A stretch of DNA of 64,000 bases from assembly GCA_014549065.1 (NCBI GenBank), contig JACDOX010000013.1, forward strand, positions 4,822,370 through 4,886,369, given 5' to 3'. The notes beneath the pieces were generated by a model. That model was not told where the DNA came from and did not search any database. It saw nothing but the letters and a program-made list of their open reading frames with translations. This stretch comes from Cardinalis cardinalis. Lineage: Eukaryota; Chordata; Aves; Passeriformes; Cardinalidae. This document shows positions 39,672 through 52,077 of the stretch, piece after piece. Made by a program: the position numbers and the translations under genes. Position 1 is the first letter of the stretch, and each line of letters starts with the position of its first letter.

Positions 39672-40774
39672 CATAGATCCATTTTGTAGAGGAGATTGTG
39701 TGATGTGCAGAGAGCATGGGCATAGGCTGGGGCTTTGCAGAAAACTGGAAGATGTAAACCCGCGACCCATCTTCTAGATCACCTAGCCTTTTTTCTGGCT
39801 TTCATCCCAATTTCTTCTTTCTTTTGTNATTTCCACAGCTTTAAAATTGTATGATTCTACTACTGGTAACTGGACCACAAGCAGCTCTCATTGCTGATAA
39901 ATACTTATATCACCATATATTTATTACTCNTTCTCTCTTTTCCTTCTGTTATTGGCCTAAATATCTGGTATATATTTGTTGAGATAAAAAGTTGCTAAGT
40001 ACCTATTAACCTTGAATAAAACCTTCTTTGAAAGACATGTTTTATGTAAAGGGGAAAAAAAACCCAAAAAAACNTTTTCCCCTTCAGTTTTCTNCCATAA
40101 CCTCTANGAACTCTGAAGACAATTTCTGNAAAACCAGTGTACTCTGCCAGTGAATTTCCACGTATGCTTGGATTCTGTGCTGCTTAGTGAGATGGTTTTT
40201 CAGTCATGNTAGCAAACCGTGTAAGCAAAGTCACACTCAAACAAGGAATTTCTACTGGCTGTTCACCCCTTGCTGTGGAGCAGTATCAAGATGCCTGTTC
40301 TGNAAGAGTGAGTGTACAGATGATATGGAGTACCCTCAAGGTAACAACCTTAGAGACGATGTGGCCTACTTGAATCCACACTAAAAACTGCCTTCTATAT
40401 GTAGAGGGGAAAATATCTCACATGCTTATCAAAACCAATAAGAAGTCAAAACTTGGTTAATTGCCACTGGTTCCAAGAAAAGAGGTGCACTACTGTGATC
40501 TAATGCAAGTATTGCATGAGAGTTGGGTAGCAGACCTATGAGATTTAACTCCTCATTGCATTCTGTGAAGTTTCCTAAGTCTCTGGATGTCTGAAGTACT
40601 GTCTATATTACAGATATGGATTTTGGTGAACCTGTTATATAGNAAATTAATATACAGACTAGATTTATGTGGAAGTCCACAAAGGAGAGAGTACTGCCAG
40701 ACACTGCAACCCNGAGAGTTTGAGAGGCAGGGGAATCAGGCATAGATGTGAAGGGAGAAGTGCAGAGCCACAGA
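39672..40774. other. Unique non-coding DNA
   Basis: No gene recognised. Several N bases cluster at 40074-40130 next to A-runs, perhaps an unresolved low-complexity stretch. Otherwise featureless AT-rich sequence. Confidence 0.5.
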
Positions 40775-41310
40775 GACCTAAAGTAGGACCAATATTTACT
40801 TTACCACGTTTATTGACAGTCATGAAGATTGCAAAATAAAACCACATTCATTAAATTTGCAGATGATGCTAAATTAGGAGACATTATACAAGTCAGGATC
40901 AAGAAATGTAATATAGAGCAGCTCAGAGAAATACAGGCTGAGAATACCAAAATGAGATTCAGCTTGTTAAAAAGCAAGCTAATGCATGCCACAAGGGAAG
41001 AATATCTTGGGCTGGGGGAAGCCACAAATTCAATAGAAGGCAAAAGCCTCAAGGTAGCAGTTGGCAACAAATGGCATAGGAGCATTCCCAACAGGATGGG
41101 TGCAAAGGGTAGCTCAGCTGTGGCTGCAATGCAGAGGCACTGGCTCATAAGCAGAGAGATTCAAGCCATCAGGTTTTATGAGGGATACCAATTTAGCTCC
41201 AAGACAAATGTACATGACAACCTCCTAACTCAGATGTATTTGTGGGGTGAAATTTCTTNAGATAGCTTCTGGTGTGTAAATTGTCTCTGGCATTTGGGAT
41301 ACAGAATCTG
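40775..41310 (+). mobile_element. Old LINE reverse-transcriptase remnant (CR1/L2-like)
   Basis: A 160-codon plus-strand frame (40829-41311) contains FIKFADDAKLGD, the non-LTR reverse-transcriptase catalytic motif with its Asp pair intact. It is followed by a stretch of the form MRFSLLKSKLMHA, matching the KC(K/V)MH-type motif after the palm in CR1/L2 elements. Upstream, in another frame, GPIFTLPRLL corresponds to the GPxLFxLY(I/T)ND block, so at least one frameshift separates them. Beyond about residue 60 I see no further CR1 landmarks. The 3' end with a CR1 octamer is absent. It is a non-functional fossil and the exact clade is uncertain. Confidence 0.7.
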
Positions 41311-44300
41311 AAAGCAGGCAAAGTGGAGTGAGCTCACAGAAAACAACAACACTGATTTAAGGATGGTAGAAAGAGACGAAGGACACTTCCATAACCTAAG
41401 TATGTATGACACAGCAAAGGAAATCCTACAAATACCTGAAAAAAGAGCAGTTAAATCCTGCAAAAGAATCACATGTAGTCCTGTTGTCATCTTTATTAAG
41501 ATGCAAGAACAAAAAAATTAATATTTACTAGTGTAAACTAGTAATAATATCTGGAATATCTTACTTGTGGGATGTTTTTTGAGTAGGAGTGATGTGCAAG
41601 CTAAGTTTGGAGAAGCAGCCAAAGGATGCTAGGATGGTGATGACAGAAACAACCTTTTCCTTCTTTGATAACTATATTAAATTTAGAAGATCTGTGTCAA
41701 AGCTGTGTGTTCTGATATTACTTCCGTGAAGTAAATAGAGATTCAGGAAAATAAAAACAAAAGCAATAAAAGAAGAAGAAACTTCCATGGAATCAGTATC
41801 AAAGTACAGGAGCAAGGTTTAAAAGAATAAAAAAACNACTGAACTAAAAAAAAACCTATTGGACCTCATATTGTCAACTACAACTAAAGCGAACCAATCA
41901 TAATAATAAAAATAAAGATGTTGAATTGCTTCAGTGTTCATTCTGGATGAAAATCAGGAAGCTGTGGGGAGGATACACAGGGGAATGTGATCAAAGATGG
42001 ATTAATATCCTGCATGCCCAAAGGTTGCATGTGCCATCTCACAATAGACACAGCAAGAGTGAAAATGACCACTGGGGATAAAAGGAAATTACTAAAAGAG
42101 AAAGACATTCAGAATTATAAATTATGCTGTATGAAAAACTGTATGACAGAATCTGAAGACAATATATGTTCAGTTCAACAACATGGCTTACTACAGAATG
42201 CTAAATACAAAAATAAACAAGGATGTTTATGAAATCCTTTGGTTTCTAACCAAACTAATCAGGTACATGACAAAACAGTAAGATACTTTTTGGGGGCTTT
42301 CAATTTTATTCAGATTAAGAGTTCCAGTGGAGTTGAACAAATAGGGTAAAAAAAACTTGTATCCATGAGTGAGTGTGTTCTTGATTTGTCTGACATTATT
42401 TATGCCTTGTTTAACTATTTCTGCNCTCAGAAGTGAATGGAAGCACATCCCATGTTATGGAAAAAATGTCCCCAAGCAAATCTCAGCTGGTAAAACTTTA
42501 TGCATTTTGTCTCAAACAATCTTGGATGCTAAATTTGAAATTTTNATTTGAAAATCCAAGCCACTAGCACATCTGTGCTCGGTGGAATAGGTATGTGATC
42601 CTTGGGGTTGATTCTGTGTTGCGCACATTCTTAACTTCATGCCTGACAAGTGGTGCCTTTGCCTTCAGCTCCAAAGGGAACTCACCAGAGCTCCTGGCAG
42701 NGGGTGGAACAGAGCTCAGGAGCATTCTCTGTCAGGTCACAGTAGGTCCCAGCCCATAGTGAGACCATGCTGGCCCTCCTGGTCCTCGGGCACGTTTCAC
42801 AGTAGGGTAAGGCCTTTCCAAATGCAATTCATGATCAAAAGCTGCCCCTGGGGGAAAACAAATCAAGCTTTTATGTATTTTTCAGATAGTTTGAAGCAGT
42901 TCAGGTTTGTTAAACAATGGAAAGAATTTCTGCAGAATTCATCAAATATGAAATGCATTACATGAGAATGAAAATTTAACTGATTTCTAGAGCTTGCTTC
43001 ATTTTCCCTACTGTTTCCTCACAGAATAAGGCAGCAAAGAGCTGCAAGCTACCATACCTTTTGTATATCCTCAGTGAAATATTTGCTAAGATCAGGCAGA
43101 AAACCATTGACATTAAGGGAGCTGCAGGGGTGTCAATGGGAGCACAATTATAAGTCAGTGTGTTACAGAGCCATCTCAGGGGGACTCATTTGGCCTGCAG
43201 GTCTTTACTGCTGCTGATGACAGGCAAAATGGGGGAAAGCTAGGGCTGACAGTAAAAGCCCACGGTGACTTTGCAGGAATGGTAGATACAAAAGCCATCT
43301 TTTTACTTGTGAGCTATGCCTGTTTGATGAAACGACAATAAACATGGAGCTATTTTCACAAGGTCACTTTTTTTTTTCAGAACAGAAGTGAATTTAACTA
43401 CACTGCACACAAAACTCCTTGCAAAATCTCCCAGGTTTCTGTTCCTGCAGGGAATCTTTCTGAAGCCAGGCTGTAACTTTAATCTTTCTTGTTACAGCCC
43501 TGAATTAGGGTCAGTTATAACTAAGAGNTTTAGAGACCCTCCTGTGCTAGAATGTGACTTAATATGGTTTCTAGAGAAAAGATAATTGAGATTTATGATT
43601 CAGTAGTTTGATTACAGCATCATCCAAAACTTTAACATAGAGGTACACAAGGAGACACNGGGCAAGGTAAAAAGCATATGGAAGGAGATACTGCTAGGTA
43701 TCTCCTGCTANGTATCTTCCTGCTAAGGTTGCAGTAGGAATAGAAGAAGACATAGAAACGAGCTAATATTCCTCTCCACACAGGTTGTACATGTCATATA
43801 TATATACATATATATATCAAATGTATAAATCCTGATTGCTCATCTAGGGGCTTATGGTATAGAGACTTTTAGAGCTCAGATCCTACAGTGCTGAAGCCCA
43901 GTGTGCTCCCACACTCAGCTGTGTGCAAACCTGAACCCAGACTCCACACATATCTCCTACCAATCTCTCTTACTCTGCTCAGAACTCCCCTGGGAAGAAC
44001 ATTGAAGTATTTGCTTTGCCTCACATCAGCTGAAATGGTATTTGGAAATGGGCAGGAGAAAGACAGAAGGTCACAGGAGGAGTCTACTTGGCACATAAGT
44101 GTGCCTTTGGGCATGTTATGAAGTACAACCTGTGGATGTTCCTAGGCATTTCAGAAGAGTGTTTAGAGAGTCAGAATCAAAGTTACTTCAGCTGGAAAGT
44201 CACAAGGTTTGANAGATGACCTTGGGCTGGCTGTACCCTGGTTGAGAAAGATATCCCTTTAAAAACTAGAAGATCTAGCAACTATAACTTGGCAGACTTC

Positions 44301-47300
44301 CCATCTAACCCTATCTTGTTTTCATAATAAGGAAGGGGGCAAAGAATCCCACAGGCAAGCACAATTCAGAGCCTTCAACAACAGAAAGAGAGGTTCTCAT
44401 TAGCTTCAAGAGAATCAAGTGCTNTAATACCATCTGAGATTACTAAGAGTTCTCTTTATCATTCTAATCTTGTGGATAAATCTATGCACAAATCTCCAAT
44501 TCAAGAGCAATTAATGATGCCATGTAAATATGACCTCTACACATTAACATAATTCACTGAGGGAAGGACAAGTCCTAAGGAAGAAGGATGTGATTCTGTT
44601 TTTTCAATAGTTAAAATTGCTGTTTCTTTTGCTTTTCCTGTTAAAATTATAAAGGTTACTCTTTTTTATTGATACTCCTTATTTTATGATTTGGAAACAG
44701 GAAAAAACTAATGTCATGCTCTCCATGTAAAAATGCAGAGGAGTTGTTGGAAATAATGACAAAATAGTGTTTCTGTTTCTTGGGTGTTTTCCTATGGCAN
44801 TATTGGGATACGTTGGATTGCACTNGGACCTATAAAAGNAGCTTATAGAGTAAGATAATCCATTAAAACAGGAACAGCAGGAGGGAGAGGATGAGAGACA
44901 GAAAATCCTGTTCATTCAAATTTGAAAGTTACTTCTTTCTTTTTACAGGATGACACACCAGAATGAAGATCAATCNCAGCCTTCTTTACAGGTAGTTTTC
45001 CACCTTAATGAAGTGGGTTCATCATGACTTGTTCTGACAATACCTGATTTTTACCCACTGTTCCACTCCTTTTTTGACTCTTTTGATTAAAAGGATTGTT
45101 CTGCAGNGTCCCACGTGATAACTGCATTAGTTAGGGTAAGTAGCTGATCTATTACCACAGGATAATACAGTTTGAAAGCAGTTTAATAGGGGCTGGCAGA
45201 TTTCAATATTATTAGAGGGTCATAGAGTGNCTGACATTTCAATTTGTTACCAGACCACTCATATCACTAGGGCAATCATTAAACATAGACTCTAATAAGG
45301 TTGCTGCTTTGTAGGGTCATTCATTATTGACAAGGAGAAAAGAAATAAATACCTTCCCAGGGGCAGCCTCAGTATGTAATAGAGTAAAAATCATCTGAGT
45401 CTGGAACCATATTTCTAGATTTCNTGGCAAATCAAGCATTACATTTTCCAACTAAACAAAATGAAGGGCTGCAGATAAAAATACGAATACTTAAATTCTG
45501 TCATTACATGCTGTCAGAACACTCATTATAATCACATATATATTTTAAAAATTGATAATTAGGTCAAGTTGGCTTATTTTACCACTGTGANGGGAGTTAA
45601 TAATGCACTTGTGTTGTCTGCAGCTTTATGAGGTCTGTACGCCTGGGACAAACTTTGCATATTATAATTAATCATCATATATCAGATAGCTCCAATAGCT
45701 ATTTAACAGATGAGCCATCTTCACCTTTCAACTAGNTAGGGCTGTGATTTAGCCTGGAAATGAAAGGAATACATTCTTCATAAAGGCTTATTAATATTTT
45801 CCTCTTCAGATTAATGTTTGGTTTATTTGGGTTATGCTTTAAGTTACTTTTTAATTTCAGATTTTCCCTGAATGACCTTAAGTTCATGTTCATTTCCCAC
45901 AACTTTTAAAAATTAACTGTGTTGTACTTTAAACACAAATTGAGAAAAAGAGAAAAAATAGTTTGGAAGAAGATGAAATATATCATTAAAACCACAACTA
46001 AAAGGATTTGGACAGACCTATTTAATTCTGAAAATTTNGTTGGAGAAAAATTAATTTGTGTGATTTTTTTCTCAGTTTCTTGGGAAGAAGTATAAATTAC
46101 ACAGAAAATAGGGTTGTTAGGATGCACTACAGCATTTGGTGAAGAAAGAGCAGTGTTGCACCAATGGATACCAGCCAGAAATGGACTAATGCTGCAACTG
46201 CATACTGTCTTAAGTGGTCCCACTGGCCTGATCAGGATCCATTCCGAACAACAGAACTTTTAACCTGATTTTTGAATCAGATAGACTGGGCCCAAAAGAG
46301 CAGTTCAAGAGAGAATCAAGCTCAAGAAGAAATGAGCTATTTTCATTAACTGATNAAACAGATGAGCTGCAGCATCTGTGGTGATAGTGAATTAGTTTAT
46401 AAAATTTCTTCTAGATTTAATAGTATAAGGCATTATTAATAACCCAGGTAAAAAAAATGTCTCCCACAATTCAATAAGGTGGTTCTTTCTTTTAAATTCA
46501 TGACAAGTGCCTTAATTGGATCAGAAGAGCAACTAGCAGACAAATAAACTGACAATATAATTTAATTCAGCCAGTGTAGTGAGAAGGAACTTTTACTGCC
46601 ACGTGTTTATTCATTCCTGGGTACCAGCTTAGTCAACTTCAACATGACAGCTTCTCTCTGGCTGGTCTTTGGAATTCCTCAAGAAATAGACACTTAAATC
46701 TTAGCAGTGCAGTCCNTTGGCTCAGTGGAGCAAGTTGTTCTCATCACATTTCTCAGCTCCCTGATCAGGGAAAGCAATGTCCATTTAGTCAAGCAAGACA
46801 TGCTGAACTAAGAAACTGTTCTGCCTACAAGCTGTCACTAAATNCTGCAGGAGAGGCAGAAAGGGGTGAGTGCAGCCAAGAGGGCTTGAACATGTGTAGA
46901 AGGACTCTCTGTTAAAGAGTAAATGAGTAGGAGAGACTTCCTGGAATGAATGGAGTAAAGTGATTCTGTTATACAGAGAGAAGCNTAAAGACTTATCAAC
47001 ATCTGAGATTGTCTACCTTAGAAGATGATAACCCTAACAGCATTCACGTATGTTGAGGTACTTAAAATGCGACAGTGCTGTTAAACATACCACTGTCTTC
47101 TATAGCCAGTTTGTCACAAGCATACCCTATATTAAACTCATATTTCTGCAGAGCTTTGTACATTCTATCAGAGACTCCTGCAATATCAGGAAATGAAGTT
47201 TTATACTATTGATCATAATGTAAATAAGGTATTTCTTTGGAACCATTATTCATATGTTCATTTAGTCATTGTTTTCTTCAAAATAATTTACCATACATCT

Positions 47301-47349
47301 AACAAATATAACAACTATCGTTATATTTTTGTCTATTGGAAAAAAGGTT
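41311..47349. other. Unique AT-rich non-coding DNA
   Basis: About 6 kb without a recognised gene or repeat family. Small features are a 15-base imperfect tandem (CTGCTAGGTATCTC type) at about 43691-43726 and an (AT)n/(TATA)n patch at about 43796-43817. A splice-like microexon candidate lies at 44949-44991. The AT-rich block at about 45540-45730 carries an octamer-like TTTGCAT and several ATTA words. Open frames here are short and have no known domains. Confidence 0.5.
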
Positions 47350-48050
47350 GCAGCCCAGAATACCCTTACCCTTCCTTACAAGACTATACTGCTGGCTTGC
47401 ATTCAAACTGGTGTGCACCAGACCCCGAGGTGCTTTTTGGCCAACCTACTTCTCAGCCAGTCTGCTCCCAGCCAGTCTGTATTGATGGCTGGAGTTATTC
47501 CTCACCACGGACAGGACGTTGCATTTCTCTTTTCTGTCCTTCAGGAGATTCCTGTTGTCACATTTCTCTGGCCTGTCCGTGGCCNTCTGAATGTCAGCAC
47601 AGACATCTGCTCTGTCTACCACTCCTCTGAGCTTTGTACCACCTGCTGACATATTGAAGAGGAACTCTGCTCCATCATCCAGATCATTAATGGAGCTGTT
47701 AAAGAGTACTGATCCCAGTAGCCACCCCTAGGGTCTCAAGGCTAGGGACTGTCCTCCAGCTGGACATGTACAGCTGAACACAGTTCTTTGAGCATGGCAG
47801 TTCAGCCAGTTTTCAGCCCAGCTCNCTGTCCATTTATCCTGTTTTTCTAGGAAGATCTTATGGCAGACAGTGCAGAAAGCTTTGCTAAAGTCGAGATAAA
47901 CAACCAAGTGAGTCACCTCATAACAGAAATCTATCAGGTTAATCAGGCATGATTTCCCCTTTATAAATTCATGCTGATTATTCCCAATCAGCTTCTAGTC
48001 CTCCATACATTTGAAAACAGTTTCTGGGATTATATTTTCCATCACTTCAG
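47350..48050 (-). mobile_element. CR1 LINE reverse-transcriptase fragment, catalytic Asp pair lost
   Basis: On the minus strand, 47728-47916 reads VVYLDFSKAF followed by an Asn-Trp-Leu block, which is CR1 RT palm. Further on, 47446-47652 reads SAGGTKLRG where active CR1 has FADDTKLG, so both catalytic Asp positions are Gly. Plus-strand wording ('catcatccagatcattaatg', 'gatcttatggcagacagtgc', 'caggcatgatttcccc') is typical of CR1. Neither the CR1 5' part nor its 3' tail is present, so the fragment is truncated at both ends. Frameshifts and N bases separate the pieces. Confidence 0.9.
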
Positions 48051-50773
48051 TACAAGAAACTCTTAAAGATAAAAGATACGTACCACTTGAAAATTACTTG
48101 GAAAATAGAAAAATGTATTTACAAAAACAGAGAAATGCAAAGACAGTGTTGTTAGTCGCTTTGTTATCCCTTTAGTGGCTGAGAGACTTATTAACAAGTT
48201 TGAGAACAAAGCCCAAAAATGGATTTTGGGATGCTCCCTGACTGGACTCAGTCTGAAGGGAGCTGTTGCAGGCCCAGGAGACATAAAAGTTCTTTCTAGA
48301 CAGAAGAGGTAGCATAGGTATAGTCTAATGAGTTCCCACTTCTCATTGTGGCACAGAAAGAAAAGATAGATGAGACAAAGGCAGAGAGTAGGAGTCAATT
48401 TAAATACAAAATCACCAGGATTCCATTGATTTTTCTATAGGCAGGATTGGGCCCATGAGGTTTAATTGTCTTGTGTTCCTTTACAGAAATGTATGAAACA
48501 TGCAACTGTTTTTGCAGTTAGATTATCTTGCTTTTCCCGTTTGGTTAGCCAAGAAATGATAATACAGAGCATTATCTGTTGAAGAGTGAATCCAATTTCT
48601 GTGAACACAGACAACCTAACAGTAGCAGCCCCCCTCACTGTTGAGAAAACAGCAACCCAAAGGCACCATAAAAGGGGTAGCTGTCAGACCTCAGCAGCAA
48701 AAATTAGCACAGCTTGTGCATTTTAGAAAGAGGAAAGAATTCTGCAGAAAAATTAATATAAATTGATGCACCTAATGTAATTCACACAAATCAGAAGAAG
48801 AAAGAACATGTAGTTAATATCTTGGCATTACCTGTCATCTGCAGCACGATTACTGTTACAAAACATAAGGAGTATTGGAGACCATAAAAGTTTTTACATT
48901 AGCAGCTACTAATTTACTAGCAAAAGCAAACTGCTTCAGAGCTGCTAGCTTCAGTTGAAAATAGCATCTCCTCATGCTTGTTTGATTTGAATTTATTTGT
49001 TTAGATGTTTCAGAAAGAGAATAGGTGTTTTTATTCATACGGTTACAAAATATTTCCATAGTAGTAGCAGTTCTAAATTCTTAGAATCCAAACAATACCC
49101 AGACTAATTAACATCAATACCACTGAAATACCATTACTGTTAGTTTTATGATCCATCCTGCATAAANTTCTGTAACCTAACCCATCACACTCACTTCTCT
49201 TGGCCTTTTTCTTCCTGTACCTTTGCCTCCATTACACCTCAGAACCTCTATCAATAGCAGGGATGCTGCTGACTTTTTGTTTCTGCTCCATTGCTGGGAA
49301 AGGAAGGGACTGGATGTGGATTATGTCTAGTTTCCTGGGGTTATTTCCTCCAGCCAAGGTAGCTCTATTTCCTTTGCAGTAACATGAGGGAGAAGAGCAG
49401 CACAGCCGCCTGGGTATGATCCATGTGATGTAGGGGTCTAAGAAAAATGGATGAGAAAAATCAGTGCTGGGACAGATGGCAATCAAAGTACTCTAGCACA
49501 ACATCCTCCACTGTAAGATGAGTTCTCTCACTGTAGTGTATTTGTAAAGGGATAGAACTGCCCCATGGTAGACCAAAATGTCTTAACAGAGTCAAGATGT
49601 TTGAAGGCTTCATGATCCTTCTTGATGTCTGTCTCTTAAATTCTGACAGAATAATCTGCTTGGGTTTTATCCATTTAAGTATAACATCTCTAGGAGTACT
49701 CTAATCTTCTTATAATAATCATAGAAAAAAATATTCTATGGCGCATACTTCACAAGAGAATGAGGCTAAAACAGTCTGTAAGATAATAAATACCATAGCC
49801 ATAGCAGTTCAACTGGTTAATCTTTTCTGATGTAAACAAGCAATCATCAGAGACATTCTCATGTGAAACCCCAGCAGACACTTCAAACAGAGAAATGGCC
49901 CAAGCTGATCTAAGGGATACCCAGCCTGGAAGAGGAATCTACATGTGTGCAAGTAATGTCTAGGATGTCTGCATAGGCTCAGTGCCTGAATTCGGCAGTG
50001 TCTGGGCACTTAATGAATGCAAGTCAGTTTTCTCTACTTCACTGCCAAAATGGATCAAACTAAATTGAATTAGAGTTGTTTTAATGTTGAATGAGAATGT
50101 CTGTAATGAGGATCAATGCAGTTTAACAAACCCATTTTAACCAATACTATTATTTCATTCAAATGTACTTTTCCAGCTCTTCTTACACAGAGGAGCTCTC
50201 AGGGAATGGTACATCATGAACCCACATTTTGGACACCATCAGTGTCTAAAGGGCGGTTATGTACAAAACTCTTCCAGATGAATGGTGCACGTTGAGGTCT
50301 GCAGCCCCACAGTTACATGTCTATAACACGTATTTCACTGGATCTGAAAAGTAGTCCTTCAATATTTGAGAGGAACAAATTTGTGTAGGAGATTACTACA
50401 CAATGTAAACCTTCCGTCACGTTCACTGCAGTGCCTCAGCTAGCTGGAGTAGGTCACTAGAGTTGGGATGAAAAACAGCAACTACTCTTTAGGGTTTCCT
50501 TGGTCTCCTTCCCTCACCCCATCCCACACAGAGGCAGGTTCTTGTCGTACAAAGTCTGTCGCCCCTGAGTGAATGTGCTGAGATTTGTTGCTGTAGCAGT
50601 ACAGTAGCTGTTGATGAGGACATGAAACTAGCTTATAAANAATGCCTCTCATCCCCTTTCAAAGATCTACCTTATGTCTGACTTTCTGGTTCTTGGCCAA
50701 AAATGTGAACATTTTTGAACAAAGAATTCAGAAGTGTGGAGAACTTGGAAGGATCATGTAGTGAGCATTAACA

Positions 50774-50928
50774 CTAAAAAACAAACAAAAAAAACCCAAA
50801 AAACAAACAAACAAGCAAACAAAAACCCTAAAAANNNNNNNNNNNNNNNNNNNNNNNNNNNNNNNAAAAAAAAAAACAAAAAAAAAAGAAAACCCCCAAA
50901 CAACCAGAACCCAAATACACACACACGC
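50774..50928. repeat. A-rich low-complexity tract with 31-N gap
   Basis: Degenerate (CAAA)n and A-runs flank an unbroken run of 31 N at 50835-50865. The tract then changes to C-runs and a short (CA)n. The gap sits inside low-complexity sequence, which explains why it was not resolved. Its true size is unknown, since a fixed N length may be a placeholder. Open frames crossing it are meaningless. Confidence 0.95.
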
Positions 50929-52003
50929 ACCCTATAGATTGAAATAAATGGACATTTTTTATTCACAAGTAGAAGAGTAATTTTGGAAACAATACCAAAA
51001 TAATATAGAAGTCAGTTTAATTTTTTTCTCCCTGAACAGCATTGACACTTCTTGATTCTCCACATTAGCTCAGAAGTTAAGTATCTCAAAGAAATGTGAT
51101 TAAATGGAGACTCTTACAAAGAATCTCTGTGGAGGTCAAGTGGGAGATCTGAATTCTGTTGGAGGTGTATGGGAAGAAATATGTTGAGTGGTATGCAGAA
51201 ACCACTCTGACAATGGAAAGACCTTTCAATGAACTACAGCTATTCAGCAGCCCAGATGACATTCACCTGTGCAGCCCAACCACTGGGAGCTCTAATGCAC
51301 ACACATCTATTTAGCAGTCTTCTGCTGGTAAAAATTGATGTGTTTTTTCTCTCATTTAATCACCAACCACCTTCCCATAACTAACTCCTTACTTATGAGC
51401 ATGTTAACTAGGGCTGATCAGAGCCGTGAGCAGGAAATGTAATTTTGTTCTCCAATTGCTCTATTCATTATCCTCCTCAGCATTTACATTCTGCATATTA
51501 GGATGCTGATCATTTACTATGTGGCTGCGACTGCCAAATACAATGAACAAAATAGATACTTCTGAGAGAGTTATTCTACATACAGGAAAAACACAGCTTG
51601 TTTTAATGGGATCTAAAAGTGATCAAGTGTAGAGCAATGTTTCTGTAATACACAGTCTTTGTTATCAGTCTTCTTTNATATATAGCATAAAGCTGGTTAA
51701 TACATACATAAGTCAAATGATTTACGAAGCAATATATCACCTCTCAGACCAGTGCAGGTCAGGATGTAACATGTACCAAATTGCTCTGTTTCTAATAGAT
51801 CCAGGGACAGGCAAAAAGAAAAGGAGGTTTTTGCTCTCCTATTCAGATGATTTTAGATATAAAAATATTACCAGGCTCTAGGGACTGGGGAAACACAAAA
51901 TCATNGTGCTCCCCTCCCACCCCAACCCAAAAAGCTGCTTTGATCCAGCCCAGGCAGAAGAGTGAAGAAAATATTTGAGTCTTCAAGCAAGATTTCAGAA
52001 GAG

Positions 52004-52077
52004 CTCTGGCTTACCAAGATTCTTTCTCTTACCATTCCTTCTCTGGCTTACCAAGCTTCTTTCTCTTGCTATTCCTT
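52004..52077. repeat. 37-bp tandem duplication
   Basis: Two adjacent copies starting CTCTGGCTTACCAAG occupy 52004-52040 and 52041-52077 and differ at only a few positions. The duplicated unit is pyrimidine-rich. No gene context is visible. Confidence 0.9.

Noticed and set aside
43360..43438. Strong T-rich acceptor at 43380 followed by 18 open codons
   Set aside because: The only donor in reach (CAG/GTTTCT) is poor, so I do not list it as an exon.
50728..50966. Open frames crossing the N gap
   Set aside because: They depend on unknown bases and low-complexity sequence.
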